A stretch of DNA of 64,000 nucleotides from Prosapia bicincta (taxonomy: Eukaryota > Arthropoda > Insecta > Hemiptera > Cercopidae). Below, one piece after another: positions 19,288-31,429 of this stretch. Location: the NCBI GenBank assembly GCA_036971475.1, contig JBAIZL010000006.1, positions 6,669,001 to 6,733,000 of the forward strand, read 5' to 3'. The first letter of the stretch is position 1, and the number at the start of each line of letters is the position of its first letter. The notes beneath the pieces were generated by a model. The model saw only the letters and a list, made by a program, of their open reading frames with translations. It did not search any database and was not told the DNA's origin. A program made the translations under genes and the position numbers.

Positions 19288-21647
19288 GTTGGTAGAGAGC
19301 TACTATTATTACTTTTACTTTATTTAAAGTCTAGGGTCTTTTATGTAACTTTACTGTGAACACATTTCCTCCCACTCTAATGAAAAATTCATCTACAGTG
19401 CTAAAAAAAGTCTCATTTACTTTTAATAATAAAGTTTTCATATTAAAAACCTTTTGAAGTTGTTTTAGTAAACACAAGTCAAGTTTCATTCTACTAGCCC
19501 ATAAGGCTAGTATTTATTTACAAAATATTTGTCAACACTTGATAAGTTTCAATTATAAATATTACTGATATGTCCACACTATTTATAGTTCTCTTGGATC
19601 ATTTGTGGTAGTTTTAACAGACATACATTATGTTTAAGGTTAGACCATTTGGGTAAAACAATTTAAAACATGGTAAAATTGTATTTGTTCGACAAAACTC
19701 CTAAACTCTAGATAAATCTGTATTATAATCATTATTAATATTTCTATTAAAGTTCTATAACATCACTTGAAGGGAGAATGCCACTTGACAGAAGGTATAA
19801 TGGACTGTGTTGGCAGCTGTTTAGGCATCATGCTGGTTTGTGCTGACACCTGTTTAGAATTTAGTGGATAACACAATCTTCAAAACACACTCCATTATAA
19901 ACAATGTTGATTTTAATAGGGTCAGTTATATTAATGCTCTACTGTATTTAACAAGTTATTGTGCAATTGATTTTAAATACTAGTTGCTATCTGAACTAAA
20001 ATTGTCTAAAAGGTTTTTCTTGTTATCTAAAAGGAATGACGGAAATGTAATTCTGACATTACTCAAATTCTATTCTTTTCAACAAGTTTTAATTATTTTA
20101 CTTCCTTTAAAAATTAAAAAGGTTCTAGCAACCATTAATAAAATAACCTTTTGAACATTTTAAAGTTGTGTTGTTATAACAATTTTTTTACGTTAATTTT
20201 TAACGTTAAATTTTAGTTTTTAAGTTATGTATTTATAAAGTGGCAAATTGAATATTTCAACCTGTATAAACTTATAGCAAAATTATGATTTATGTTTTAC
20301 CATTTATAACAGGGACAAATCACCAGATAGATATACATTTCATTTTGTATATTCGTAGTAAGATTATAAATTTATATATTAATTGAAGGATGTTTTTGCA
20401 TACATACGAAAGGTGATCAAAAAATAAGGAGAATGAATTTTTATAGCACCAACTGCTGACACTACATCCATATGATGTAATTTGCCTAGTTGCTTGATCT
20501 GTTAAGACAGGCAGCAACAAGTTTCAACGCGCTGGAGCTTGTCAGTCGACTGCCAGAGCCGCTACAGTGAAATTGTTTATCGTCTCTGTCACGCATCATG
20601 AATTTTGAACAATGCATTAACATTAAGTTTTGATTTAAGTTGGAAAAAAATGCCAAAGAACCTCATGAAATGTTAATATCTGTGTATGGTGATAATGTGG
20701 TAACTCTGTACAAGTGGTATGACTGATTTAAAAGTGGAAATGAGTCGGTTGAAGAGGAGCAGCATTCAGGACATCCATTAACATCGGAAGATCTTAACAT
20801 CTCGTACGGTTCCATTTAACCAATAATTTGCAAATGAGAAGAGTGAGTGCAAAATTTGTTCCTAGATTTTTGAGTGATTAAGAGATAGAAAATTGTGCGC
20901 CAGTCTGCATAGAGTTGAAGGGTTGTCTTCAAGCAGATCCGGACTTCATGTCCAAAATTGTAACTGGAGATGATAGGTTGTATCTATGGATATGACCCTG
21001 AGATCAAAATACAGGAGTTCCCAATGGAAAACCAGTACATCTCCTTGCCCTAAAATGGCACATCAGTCAAAATTGAACGTAAAAGTCATGCTCATCGGTT
21101 TCTTCGATAGTGAGGGCTTATTGCGATAAGAGTTCATTTTAAAGGGGACATCTGTGAATTCTGCATGGCATACTGCAACGTTATCAAAACGACATATGAA
21201 GAAAGAGGCCACAAAAATGGGCGAATGGCTTTCTCACATGCACCATACTCACTCGATTTAGCACCATGCGACTTCTGGCTATTCCCAAAAATTAAGACTG
21301 TGCTTAAAGGAAAATGTTTTAACATTATTCCTGACATTGAGAAGGCCACGACCAAGCAGCTAAATGCCCTTCTGAAAGAAGCCTTCCAGAAATATTTCCT
21401 GTCATGGATTGAACATTGGGATAAGTACATTGTCAGCCAAGGACACTACTTTGAAAGAGATTAAATTGAATTTGATGTATGTTTATTACTTTTTGAAATA
21501 CATAATTATTCACCATATTTTTTTATCAGAGTGGTACATACATATCTGGATGGGTAAAGTAAAACAAGGGATGCTCATGGTTATCAACTTTAATTGTCAT
21601 TAAATATATTTATATTTACTTTGTTGTATATTTCTTTTACTTTGTAG
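19288..21647 (+). other. YEATS2-like intron, 2.4 kb, with a mariner insertion
   Basis: Donor GTTGGT is at 19288 and acceptor TTTGTAG ends at 21647. Apart from the mariner copy the sequence is AT-rich and featureless. Confidence 0.5.
20407..21534 (+). mobile_element. Degenerate mariner element with TIRs
   Basis: The ends are imperfect inverted repeats: CGAAAGGTGATCAAAAAATA at 20407 and the inverse of CACCATATTTTTTTATCAGA near 21534. TA lies on each side (20405-20406, 21535-21536). The plus strand encodes a broken DD34D transposase: MNFEQCINIKF at 20598, KWYD and FKSGNESVEEEQHSGHP near 20720, and an open segment 21165-21464 with HAPYSLDLAPCDFWLFPKIK and a C-terminal SWIEHWDKYIVSQGHYFE. The last aspartate motif (SLDLAPCDF) is kept. 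Many stops; inactive. Confidence 0.85.
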
Positions 21648-21894
21648 AAAAGAATACTATTCAAGAAGAAATTAATGAAGATAAACATGGTGACATACTT
21701 TGTGGTCCACAATGGAATAATAATTTAGGAAACTATGTAAGAGCCAATGTAAATAAATTAGGTTACAAACTGGCCAAAGAAGAACTGGTCCCTGGTGAAT
21801 TAGAAGAAGGGGTAGCATTGACAGTTTTAACACATTCTGTGATGATCTTTGCAGAAGATTTACTAAGAAGGTCACTAGCAGCAAGTTTTCACAG
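21648..21894 (+). CDS. YEATS2-like gene, fourth visible exon (start of histone fold)
   Basis: The acceptor is TTGTAG and the donor GTAATT starts at 21895; the 247 nt fit phases 1 and 2. Product: KNTIQEEINEDKHGDILCGP, QWNNNLGNYVRANVNKLGYK, LAKEELVPGELEEGVALTVL, THSVMIFAEDLLRRSLAASF. The last stretch, THSVMIFAEDLLRRSLAASF, matches the long central helix of NF-YC/H2A-like histone folds, and the next exon supplies the last helix. In ATAC, YEATS2 dimerises through such a fold. If this is not YEATS2 it is still a histone-fold partner protein. Confidence 0.65.
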
Positions 21895-22002
21895 GTAATT
21901 ATTAAATTCTATGTTTAAAATTATATATTTACAGTTGTGATTTAATTTACGTGTACATATTTCTTTTTAATGTGTGTCACAATTTGTATATTATTGTATG
22001 GA

Positions 22003-22092
22003 CAGTTTTTCTGGACTAAATAGGAGACGGACAGATTTACCTTGTTAATAGTCCAGTCTGTAATCTTAAAATAGACACACATAAACAATACA
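22003..22092. repeat. Family B Penelope-like end fragment
   Basis: TTTCTGGACTAAATAGGAGA, AGATTTACCTTGTTAATAGT and CAGTCTGTAATCTTAAAATA align with the terminal arm of family B at 13597-13680 (TTTTGGACTAGATAGGAGAC, ATAGTCCAAAACTGCAATCT). A small truncated piece next to a LINE tail. Confidence 0.55.
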
Positions 22093-22099
22093 ACTCTCT

Positions 22100-22860
22100 T
22101 GCTTGGCTAAGGCATCTGCTCTGCATTTGTATATCCAGCCAGAGTGCCCTGGAATCCAAGTTAGATTGAGAGAGTTATATTTACAGAAATAAGGTGACTA
22201 CAGTCTCCATCACCACCTTAGAGCTGATACTGGCTTTGCTTGTAGAGCTTAGCCGTCAGAGCTGCCTGATGGTCAGAGTATATCCAAAGAGATCTCTCCT
22301 GTCAGCCCTTTATTATTTCCTCATACCATAGTTTGATTACGAGCACTTCTGTCTGGAAATCTGAAGTAGTCCTCTAGATGTAGAAAAAACCAGTCTTAGT
22401 TTCTTGGTTCAATATTGCTAACTCCAACTCCTCATTTATCTTAGATACATTAGTGAACCTAATTTCCCTTTATTTGGGTCTACACACTACCCAAGCCTCT
22501 CTTTCAGGAATGTAGAAGAAGCATTATTTTATCCTTAGGGACGATCCAGAGCATCTTCTTTATATCTCTGAATTGCAGTTTGATTGATGCTGCTTGTCTT
22601 CCAGTACCTACCACAGCTCAGTTGGTATGCCATTTTCATTGATTTCAGCTAAATGTGCAGAGTTAAAGATGGAATGCCTAGCATGATCCTCCAAGGTAGA
22701 CTTAGAGGGCTCCTCCTCATAGCTGTAACCATTCTACAGAAGATGGTAGCAACTGGTCAAGATACCAGCATTTAGTTTTCCTCTGAGTTCTGCTCCACCA
22801 GACATCAGAGGCAAAGATAATTTTAGCACAAGGATGACAGAATAGAACCAGCTCATCTGA
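22100..22860 (-). mobile_element. Degenerate LINE 3' coding end with RNase H
   Basis: On the minus strand, from about 22830, broken frames give ASDVWWSRTQRKT (the A-x-WW motif after the RT of many arthropod LINEs), then SDHQAALTAKLYKQSQYQL near 22265 (RNase H catalytic Ser-Asp-x-Gln-Ala-Ala-Leu) and NLTWIPGHSGWIYKCRADAL near 22150 (the W-x-PGHSG motif). That order fits Jockey/R1/I-group LINEs. It lies antisense in the 21895-22986 intron. A related piece is at 54780-55340. Confidence 0.65.
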
Positions 22861-22986
22861 CGCAGACCCAAACCCCACCTTTTACCTATTGCTTCTCTGT
22901 TTGCCAGCAATTCTTTATCTTCAGATAAAACAATTTTGTTCCTGTAGTTATTGTACGTATATTAAATTGAGTAACTTTTTTTACAG

Positions 22987-23128
22987 AAAAACTTCAGTAG
23001 TTGAACTTCAAGATACATATTCAGCATTGATTAATAGGCAAGAGTTTGATATCTTTACTAATGCAGGTCTTGGATCGTCTCAGACAACAAACAGCCAACA
23101 GAGAGTTAATAAAAAAAATATTTATTAG
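22987..23128 (+). CDS. YEATS2-like gene, terminal exon
   Basis: The acceptor TTTTTTTACAG ends at 22986. The exon completes an arginine codon and ends at a TAG stop (23126-23128). Product: KTSVVELQDTYSALINRQEF, DIFTNAGLGSSQTTNSQQRV, NKKNIY. The R-K-T-x-V-x-x-x-D-x-x-x-A-L and F-D-I-F pattern is the loop plus last helix of an NF-YC-like histone fold. The C-terminal tail after the fold is only about 20 residues. A possible donor (GTCTTG after NAG) is weak, so this is taken as the last exon. Confidence 0.65.
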
Positions 23129-23306
23129 TAAATAACTACTATAAATGAAAATAGGGCATTTAAATTGATCACAAATATAAATAATATTGCAAAAAAAATT
23201 ATACCTAAAAGATTTAAAAGTTCTAAGAAACATGGAAATAATATCAAACTTTAAAGAAATGTCACAAAAAATTATAACTACAAAAGACTAAAACAACTTC
23301 ACTTTT

Positions 23307-23379
<73 letters not shown>

Positions 23380-24000
23380 TTGGCAGCCAAACAGGAAAGA
23401 ATTCTTTGAAGGCATCTTAGCCTAATGACCATTCATTTGGGACAATTAGGAAACTTGATTTTTCAGATAAAATTATCATACAAAATTACAAATTGGAAAA
23501 CATTTATTCATTTAAAATTTTTTAACGATCTATAGAACTTACTTTTGAAAATAAAAAATATAAAATCAAAAAATTAAACTAATGTCAACATAAAATCTTT
23601 TAGAAAGATATGAGTATCTGAAATTCATAAAATGTTTATTACACAACAGAATTTATTCAAAATCTTTTTTGATGATCCCTTACAAAAATATAATAATATG
23701 AGAATGTCGCAACTGTTGACAATTTGTTTGAAAGACTATTAAGATCACATTTAATCAGAATCAATTCATAATAGAGATAATATCATCAAAAACCTGTTTA
23801 ACAATCAATCCCTGCAGTTTTTAATACTCAAACTTGTATTTTCTTGCAACTTTTTTTAAAACTCATCTGCACGTATTTGAGTTTATACTTGGTTTATGCA
23901 AAAAATAATAATAATAAAATCAAGTTTATTAATAATGATGATGAAATGTATCTTTTTCAGATAATGTTATGACCGAACAGCTCTAACCATACTACTATTA
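23129..24000. other. 3' flank of YEATS2-like gene with CA repeat
   Basis: AT-rich downstream flank. I cannot place a polyadenylation site with confidence. Apart from the CA microsatellite at 23308-23375 nothing is recognised. Confidence 0.4.
23308..23375 (+). repeat. (CA)n microsatellite, 68 bp
   Basis: An uninterrupted CA run of about 34 units, 180 bp downstream of the stop codon of the YEATS2-like gene. Expected to be length-variable. Confidence 0.95.
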
Positions 24001-24660
24001 TTGCCACCATAAAGGTTATCTCTGAACATAGAACTCCAATTCTGAATAAGTCAGAGAAAATTTCCAGCCAGTTAAAAATTTGTGTTGGCGATAGTTTTGG
24101 TAGCGTGTGAGCAGGCATGGCAGTTTCAGTAGGTTTTCTTACCCTCTTTATCGATGTTCATCCCTCTGTGATGGCCAGTTTTTAGTCTAACTATGGTTTT
24201 TGTTATGGGTTCAATCCTCATTGATGTTATAGAGGCGTTGTTTCGTTAGAATTGAATTCTGCCTTATTTCAAATCTAGCCACGGAATTTCCATCCAATAG
24301 CGTCAAGTTAGTAATTTCGTCAGAAGAGCCAACTGTATATTCATGCGTAAAGTTTTCTCTTGGATAGTGTTTAATGGTGTTCAGCCCTTATATCTTTATG
24401 ATGGCAGTCAAATTTTTCTTGCTACATGATTCTAGGAGATTCATCACAAGTTTACAGTTCGCAAGAACCTTGGAAGTGAATATTGGCTCCTGGTAGATAT
24501 GAAATTTGTTGTGCTGAAGGTCAAGAGTTTCTCAAGTTTCTTTGTGAAATTGTATAGGGGATGACCTTTTCAGTATTGAGTTACTCTTGGAAACTTTAAA
24601 CGTTCTCTTTGCAATGGGTGCATGACTTCATGCTACTGCCACATGCGAAACAGTAAAACA
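24000..24660 (-). pseudogene. Possible retroelement coding remnant
   Basis: The region is richer in GC than its surroundings. The minus strand gives broken frames such as YPRENFTHEYTVGSSDEITN, then LTLLDGNSVARFEIRQNS near 24330-24250, and VRLKTGHHRGMNIDKEGKK near 24150, reminiscent of the L-K-T-G-H segment after RNase H in LINEs. The assignment is weak; no catalytic motif is present. Confidence 0.25.
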
Positions 24661-27600
24661 ACATGTTCAATTAGAGTTGTCGAGCTTATAAAATGTAATA
24701 ATTTAATGATACAAATCCTTTGACGAAAGTATGAGTAAAGTGCACTAGTTAGTAACAAATCATTTTCGAGTGTAATCTCATTAGATGAGCTATATTTTAC
24801 AGCAAAACCTTTTTAACGTTTACATCCCCCATACATCACTTAACCTACATCTTTGCTTCTTCAGTTAGGCTTGAACCATTTTAGCAAGCACTTATAAAAA
24901 TCTAAAATATGTCTTCACACTGTTGTATCTTGAGCTAGGCTCTCTTGCTGGTTTATTAACTTTCCTCCTCGAGTTCACCTCTACTTTACCTTGACCAAGC
25001 AAAAACTTGCAAAAATATATTGTGATTGTATTATACAATAGTAGAGTACAGTCACATCAAGCTATACACTGTCTCTGAACTATGTTCTTTGTAACCACAT
25101 ATTCTCTTATTCACTACTGATTGCAACTTCATTTCTTCAAATTATTTGTTATTTTTCCCCCTAATTTTCTCGTTTCTACAAAAGGATTACTTTTGTTTGG
25201 CCTGACAGTCGTCTTGAATTTATTACTCTTACTTGATTAATTTTGTATAATGTGTCAAATACTTTGAGAATCTTTTGTTTCGATACTAACAACAAACTTT
25301 ACAACAAGACGCCATATTGTTGCTCTGTATAATAATACATTTTACACTACTTGCTTTAGATAAACCACATTTAAAATCTAGTATATATATTCTCCTATGT
25401 TAAAAATATTGGAAATAATTGCACACTAGTTTGAATGAAACCTTTTTTCTTAATTTATAATACAATATAAATTTACATATTTACCTGCTTGCATGTCTTT
25501 CATTTCCTAGTTGAAAACTTCAAACTGAAAATAATCTAACAAATTTTGTTAATTTTACCAAATTTCCTCCTTTGTAGCTTCCCTACAACATACGTGTTCA
25601 CACACACACAACTTTATAAACTCAAGGTTTCTTTATAAAACGAAACACCATCTTATATTCAGATATAGCTACAAAGAAAATTTGATATCTGATTAGGATA
25701 GAGTTGTTTATACAAATAAAATAAAGCTTTCTAAAGTAGTCCAGCTGAATAACAAGTGAAGTGCCTCTATTTTAACATCCCTAATTGCATCTCTGCGCAC
25801 AATATAGAGCCCTTATTTCATTTTCCTCAGTAACCTAATCACAAGTATACCTTGTGTTAGTAAACTTTATTATTTTTGAAAATCAAACTAATCCTTAGTT
25901 TTGTGTTTGTTATAAGTGATTTTTAATGTTAATTTTTGGAGGAGTTTCTTTAAAATGTTACTATTTTTCCATAGCATTTAGGACATTCTACATCATCAGG
26001 TATAATTGTTTTTGCAATATCATTTAAAACTGAGATGTATACATTAAAAGTAAATATTATTAAGTTATACTAACAGATCGAATTTGTAAATTTTTATCTT
26101 TCGTTTGAACATTTTATAAATGTGTAAGTGTATTTGAAAATGTTATAACAGTTTTATTTATTTCAAACATCTTCAGAGTTTTTATTCATTGTATTTATTG
26201 TTTTGCTCAAAAGTCATGATTCAGTCACTAACTTTTAACATTAGTAAAGCTTTAATCTGTTTTTCATATTTAGATTTAAAAAGTATGAAATAACTTTTTT
26301 AAATTCTAGATGTACTATAAGTTATATATACAATAAGTTAAATACATATAAGTTTAATATGTTTGACATTATGTTTTGGAATTTTAATTTTATTATAATC
26401 CTTTTTTAACATTTTGTAATTACTAACAAATAAGCTTTTTACCGAATGATTTAAACAGTAGAAATTTATTGATAATCTGTCGAACCTTTGGTAAAAGCCT
26501 ATTGTTATTTCACCACTTTTAATTTTTACAGTAATTTTATTACTCAAAAATATATTTAAGAATAACATTATTTTATACGTTACAAACGATAAATACTGTT
26601 TACAACTTATGTTAATATAACTTGACTTATATAACACAGACATTTATCACGTAGTTCTTCAGGATTTACCCCACTATGTTATACCAATAATTATCTACAG
26701 CTATATTAAAATATTCCTACAAAGTATTTAGATGTGATAGATTTGATTATAAAAAATGTTAAGTTGCTTAATGTACCGTAAACGATTGGTAAAATCAAGT
26801 GGTAAATGTCCATTTGCACATTCACTGACATAATGTAGTGATAATAGGTTAGGAAACCTTCAGTTTGAAGTAGTTGGTGACTCCATTCATCGATAGCAAT
26901 GAACGGATATTTACCTGTCAAAATTGGCTTACCAACTTAGAGAATTCGGTCAATCTTGCTGCAGATGCGAGTTTACCAAAAATTAAAAATAGAAGACCCA
27001 TGAACATTTAGTGAAAAAATACCCTCAGAGAACTAAGAATATCTAGACAGAAAACTAGGAAACAATGGATGAAAAGAAGAGGTGCAGATTGTAGAACAAA
27101 GTATACCCATGTTAGTGTTGTATGCAAAAGAGCGATATAGCAGGCAAGATGCTAAAATTATGCACCAGGCTGAAATTCAAAATTATACACCAGGGGAGGA
27201 CAATACATACACAATTATTCTATACTGAAGAACTTGTCTCCTGTTAATTAAATTACTTATAATAAGAAATTTTAGTATAAAATATTGTTCTGTTATATGA
27301 GAAAAGATGCAATTTGAATAATTTTCTTGTGATTAGGATATGTTAGTTTTTTTTCAAATTTAAAGCAGTTACTGGTTAACGACATTAAAAAGTCACTTTG
27401 TTTCAATTTAGAATGTATTTTTTTAGTAACATATGTGAATAAATAAAATAAAAGGTGGTGGCAATATTGCCTAAAAGGCAGTGCTAATATTGTAATAAAA
27501 TTGTTCTTACTATGAGAATTGTATTAATTGTAGGAGAAACAGTGTCTTAAAACTCCTGTTAAGAATTAAGTTGCTATTTAACAAAAAATATAGGTTGAAT

Positions 27601-27830
27601 TTTTTTAATTTATTTGTTATTGAAGTGTAAAAAGTTTTAATTAAATAAAGTAGAAACTCGATATAATCTTGTTTGATTTAATCTGGCTTGACTTAATCTT
27701 TATTTATACAGTCGCAACCAATCCCATGAAATATTTTTGTAACCTATGGAGCAAGTGAGACTTCTAAGCTCTTAATTTATGGCAAGTTATAAAGTAGAAA
27801 AATGAAAAATAGTGTTCTCGCATAAATATA
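24661..27830. other. Intergenic, nothing recognised
   Basis: 3.2 kb of AT-rich sequence between the YEATS2-like gene and the gustatory receptor. The minus-strand frames at 26338-26643 and 26706-26921 show no domain and no splice or repeat support. Near 27652 the text GTAGAAACTCGATATAATC recalls the end of a pogo-like element, but I found no partner TIR. Confidence 0.4.
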
Positions 27831-28141
27831 ATAGAAATTACACTTGTTTGTATTATCTTGGCAAAAAACCCACTACTTACTGATTTATTCAGCAGACACG
27901 TTTCGCGCTAGGTCAGTGTATTTTTCAATGCTGTGAATTACTGGCAAGACTATTGCTATCACCAACACAACACACCTGAGCAACAGTCTTGTCAGTAATT
28001 CACAGCGTTGAAAAATGCGCTAACCTAGCGCGAAATGCGTCTACTGAATAAATCAGTAAGTAGTTGTTTTTTTGCCAAGTTAATACAAACAAGTGTAATT
28101 TCTATAAAAACCTCAAGATGTACAACATACAAACTGCAAAT
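27831..28141. mobile_element. Penelope-like family A, palindromic remnant (A4)
   Basis: Two terminal-repeat copies face each other: ATAGAAATTACACTTGTTTG at 27831 and its inverse ending at 28105, with TTGGCAAAAAACCCACTACT and GCGCTAGGTCAG in the left arm mirrored in the right. The arms are about 130 bp with a 15-20 bp centre. No coding body is left. The family tail (AAAACCTCAAGATGTAC) follows the right arm. Confidence 0.75.
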
Positions 28142-29228
28142 ATAATAGTTTTTTACATGAACTTTTATACAATATTCATATATCGGGCATTCAGATTTCA
28201 GTAAATATCTCTATATAACATATCAAGGGGCATTAATCATATTTCTCAGTTCCTTATTCTGAAAGTATGAGGTGTTTTTACATTCAATTCTTGTCTACAT
28301 TCCCACTGTTAAATGTCAGATGGGCTTTAGAATCAGATTATATATCATTAATCTGCTATCTAATACAACTGATTTCCTACCTGAAAAGCAATAGTACTTA
28401 CAAACTTTGATTTGTATTTTTCCTACTTTATATTGTGTTTCTATCTTAGCTCAGCAAGTAGATTCATGACTAGATATTTTGCATTATTTTAACAAAGAAT
28501 AACAATTCCTTTAACATCCAATAATGGAAGGATTTTTTGTGAAGTTGATATGGACTGACTTCATTTCATTCAGTTTGATTTTCTATTCGTCGCTCCACTT
28601 AAACTTTTGTTAAATGCTCTTTGGACTTTTGTCAGTGATGATTTCTTTGTTAATAATGCAGTGACATTTGAAAATATTACAATCATCACCTCTTTTGTAA
28701 TTGTTATGCATTAATTTCCTCAATTTTGGACTATTCTTCTTGTTTTTTCTTGAAGGTTCTGTCCAAAGCAACTTTTCCCTTGGTGAGCATTGTTTTTAAT
28801 TTGTGTATGAGACCTTCAAGCTACACCTTATCAAAAGCTTATGCCCCCTCTAGAAATAGTGCAGAGCCAATCACTATCTTTTAATACTTGTTTAATTATC
28901 CCCTTATTCTATGAATTTGGTCCATAGTAGATCACTTTACTTTGAATTCTAACTAGTAGCTATAATCAAATCAGTTCATTCTGTTTAGGGAGCTACCAAG
29001 GTTTAAGTAAGTTAAATTAAGGTAGTAGAAAAACCTAATTTCATAGCAGCATAAAAGTGAGGATGCTTAAATTAGAGGGGCTTAAATATGATTTTGAAGT
29101 GAAATTATAAGCAGAAAACCTGTTAACAATAACGAGTTTATTGTTATATAAGTAATTAGTATTGGTATGTTAACAAAGGTCTGTAAACTACAATTTCCTT
29201 ACTTGTATATAAACATATATGTATACAT
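28142..29228. other. Intergenic, nothing recognised
   Basis: AT-rich sequence with no supported exon or repeat relationship inside the window. Confidence 0.35.
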
Positions 29229-29389
29229 TTGTTGATTCCATCTTAATGTGAGCTACTAGTTTTTAAATAAAAACACTTGTAAATATGTTACAATTACCTA
29301 TAGTAGTGCTTACTTTTATAATTGTCGAGGACGGACGGCCGTTTTGGGAGATGTGACCCATTTTCAACTCAGACCGCAACTGTATATAC
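29229..29389. mobile_element. Foldback element, half copy M2
   Basis: It starts TTGTTGATTCCATCTTAATG and continues through CTATAGTAGTGCTTAC, GACGGACGGCCGTTTTGGGA and TCAACTCAGACCGCAACTG to the centre of the palindrome. It is then cut by the solo LTR at 29390. The second arm is not found after the LTR, so the element was already truncated or lost its arm. Confidence 0.75.
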
Positions 29390-30893
29390 TGTAACATTTA
29401 TAGAATGGGCTATATAATGTTCTTTAAGAATTGGAAAAATAAATTAGAAATAACTCACACAAAATTTAAAAAAAAATTCATTAAAAGATTGATTAGATTA
29501 AATAGAAACTAATTTTAGGTAAAAGCCTAGAAAGGTTATAAAACGGTTGTAACATATAAACAAGATATTTGAACTGTAAATGCATAAGGAAATTTGTTGT
29601 ATCAAATAAAATTAAAAACAAGATAATCTAATAATAATAATAATTATATTTAAACAAAATTGTAAATATTAGTAACATAGGGCATAAGTAATTACTTGAA
29701 GGAGAAAGTGAAACACGATTGTAAACAATGAGATTAGAAAGGTTATGTTTGTATGAATTCAGCTCAAAACACACACATTTCGGAATTATTACAAAAGTAA
29801 AACGCAAAGACACTTCACACACTAATAATAGTAATTAAATAAACACTGGAAGGTTTGTTAAGGATCGGAAAGTTGAAACAGTAAGTTTAACAAAATTAGA
29901 ATGCCATTGTAAACAATCTCGTTGTGGACGCATCAGCTGTAAAAAAAAACAAATGGAAGTAGGTCAAGTGGGCAGTCGACTCTAGTGGGAAGGAACGGAA
30001 CTTCGTTAAATTAAAGCCATATGATTTCTTTTTGAAGAAGGAGGCCGCCATATTTGTAAAATATTAAAAGAAAGACGAAGGACGCGTTAGGGAGAGTCTG
30101 GCGTGGTGACGCCGAGGAAGCGGACCTGCCTGCAGCAGTCAAAATTCCATTTGAAGGAATTCGTCAAAATTATACAGATTTGTGAAGAACCTTGGCAATT
30201 TTAAATAAGGATAAGTGAATTTAAAGAATAATACAGTGTTAAAATAATTTGAAGGAACTAAAACGAATTTAAGTGTGTAAAATATAAAATTTAAAGAGAA
30301 CGGAATTCTACGTGTGAGCAAGCAGCCATTCGCCGATATTTATTAAGTTGAGTATATAGCGCTATAGAAATAAACTTTAGTGGACTCTTAAGATAATAGG
30401 GAAGTTTAAACTTGTACATTATTAGAATATCTTGTGATTAATTAATAGTTAGTAATAAGAACATAATCCAGTTCAAATAGTTTCGCCTTTTTGCTTATTC
30501 CAAATTTGTAAGTTTTTCCATCAGAAAGTTATTTATTAAAACTGTTTTCTAAATTTAATCTTGTTTTTCAAAATTTATTTAATTAACAAAAGAGTAAAAA
30601 AATATAGCCCATGCGTATAAACCCCGAGATATTAAGAGATCTCAGAAATAGCCTAGGGTATAAAAATTTGTAACTAAAATTAAAAGAATTGAGTTAAACT
30701 TATTGTGTCAACATTTGTTAAGTTGTAAATTTTTGTTTTGTGTTTATTGTATAACTGTTGAAATAAAAATTGTTATAATAAATAATTATGAATTGTTCCT
30801 GAGTAGTTTTTTTTGTTTTAAATAGAAATTAAATATCATTCAATAAAATAATAAATATAAACCCAGCTGCGTCTTTTTTATAAATATGTTATA
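29390..30893 (+). mobile_element. Solo LTR of the 7423-13565 family
   Basis: It starts TGTAACATTTATAGAATGGG and ends ATATGTTATA. Four-base duplicates ATAC flank it (29386-29389, 30894-30897). It is diverged from the LTRs at 7423 and 12114 by many substitutions and small indels, so it is an older insertion reduced by LTR-LTR recombination. Confidence 0.85.
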
Positions 30894-31429
30894 ATACATA
30901 TATGTTATCCACAAATGTTATATAAAAATATGTACAGTATTTAACATTATCAAATAAAGTGTGTGGTTATTCATAAAATCAACATAACTTGTAGAGTAAT
31001 AATAATGCAAGGTCTAATTATGCAATTTTTTTACTTAACCCTGCGTCTGGCAGTAACAAAATGTACTGGCAGGTTCTTTTTACTGTTTATGTGCAATTTT
31101 CTTCAGAGCCCTTTGGATGGTATTCTAGTAATGGAAAGTAGCCTACACTGTTATATATTTTCTTATATAGGACTCTCTATAGAATAACTTTATGACACTG
31201 ATATTTTTAAAAATCAAGGTTTTACGCAATGCAAATCTTTTAAAAAAACCCTATAAACTGAAGTTGCACAGTAGAACGGTTGGGAAATTGAAAAACTTAA
31301 TAAAAATCCCTGGTAAACAATTGTTGAGAAAAATGTTTTTTATGTTTACCATTTTTGAAAAAAGCCAAGCTGTAAAAAACTTTTATACATAAATTTCATT
31401 TTGTAAAATAATTATTCATAATAAAACAT
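30894..31429. other. Intergenic, nothing recognised
   Basis: Two small plus-strand frames (30963-31187 and 31192-31392) show no known domain and are not called. Confidence 0.35.

Noticed and set aside
23308..23375. CRISPR-like or satellite array at the CA run
   Set aside because: It is a simple dinucleotide microsatellite in eukaryotic DNA.
26338..26643. 101-residue minus-strand frame as a host gene
   Set aside because: AT-rich composition explains its length; no domain, splice context or repeat support.
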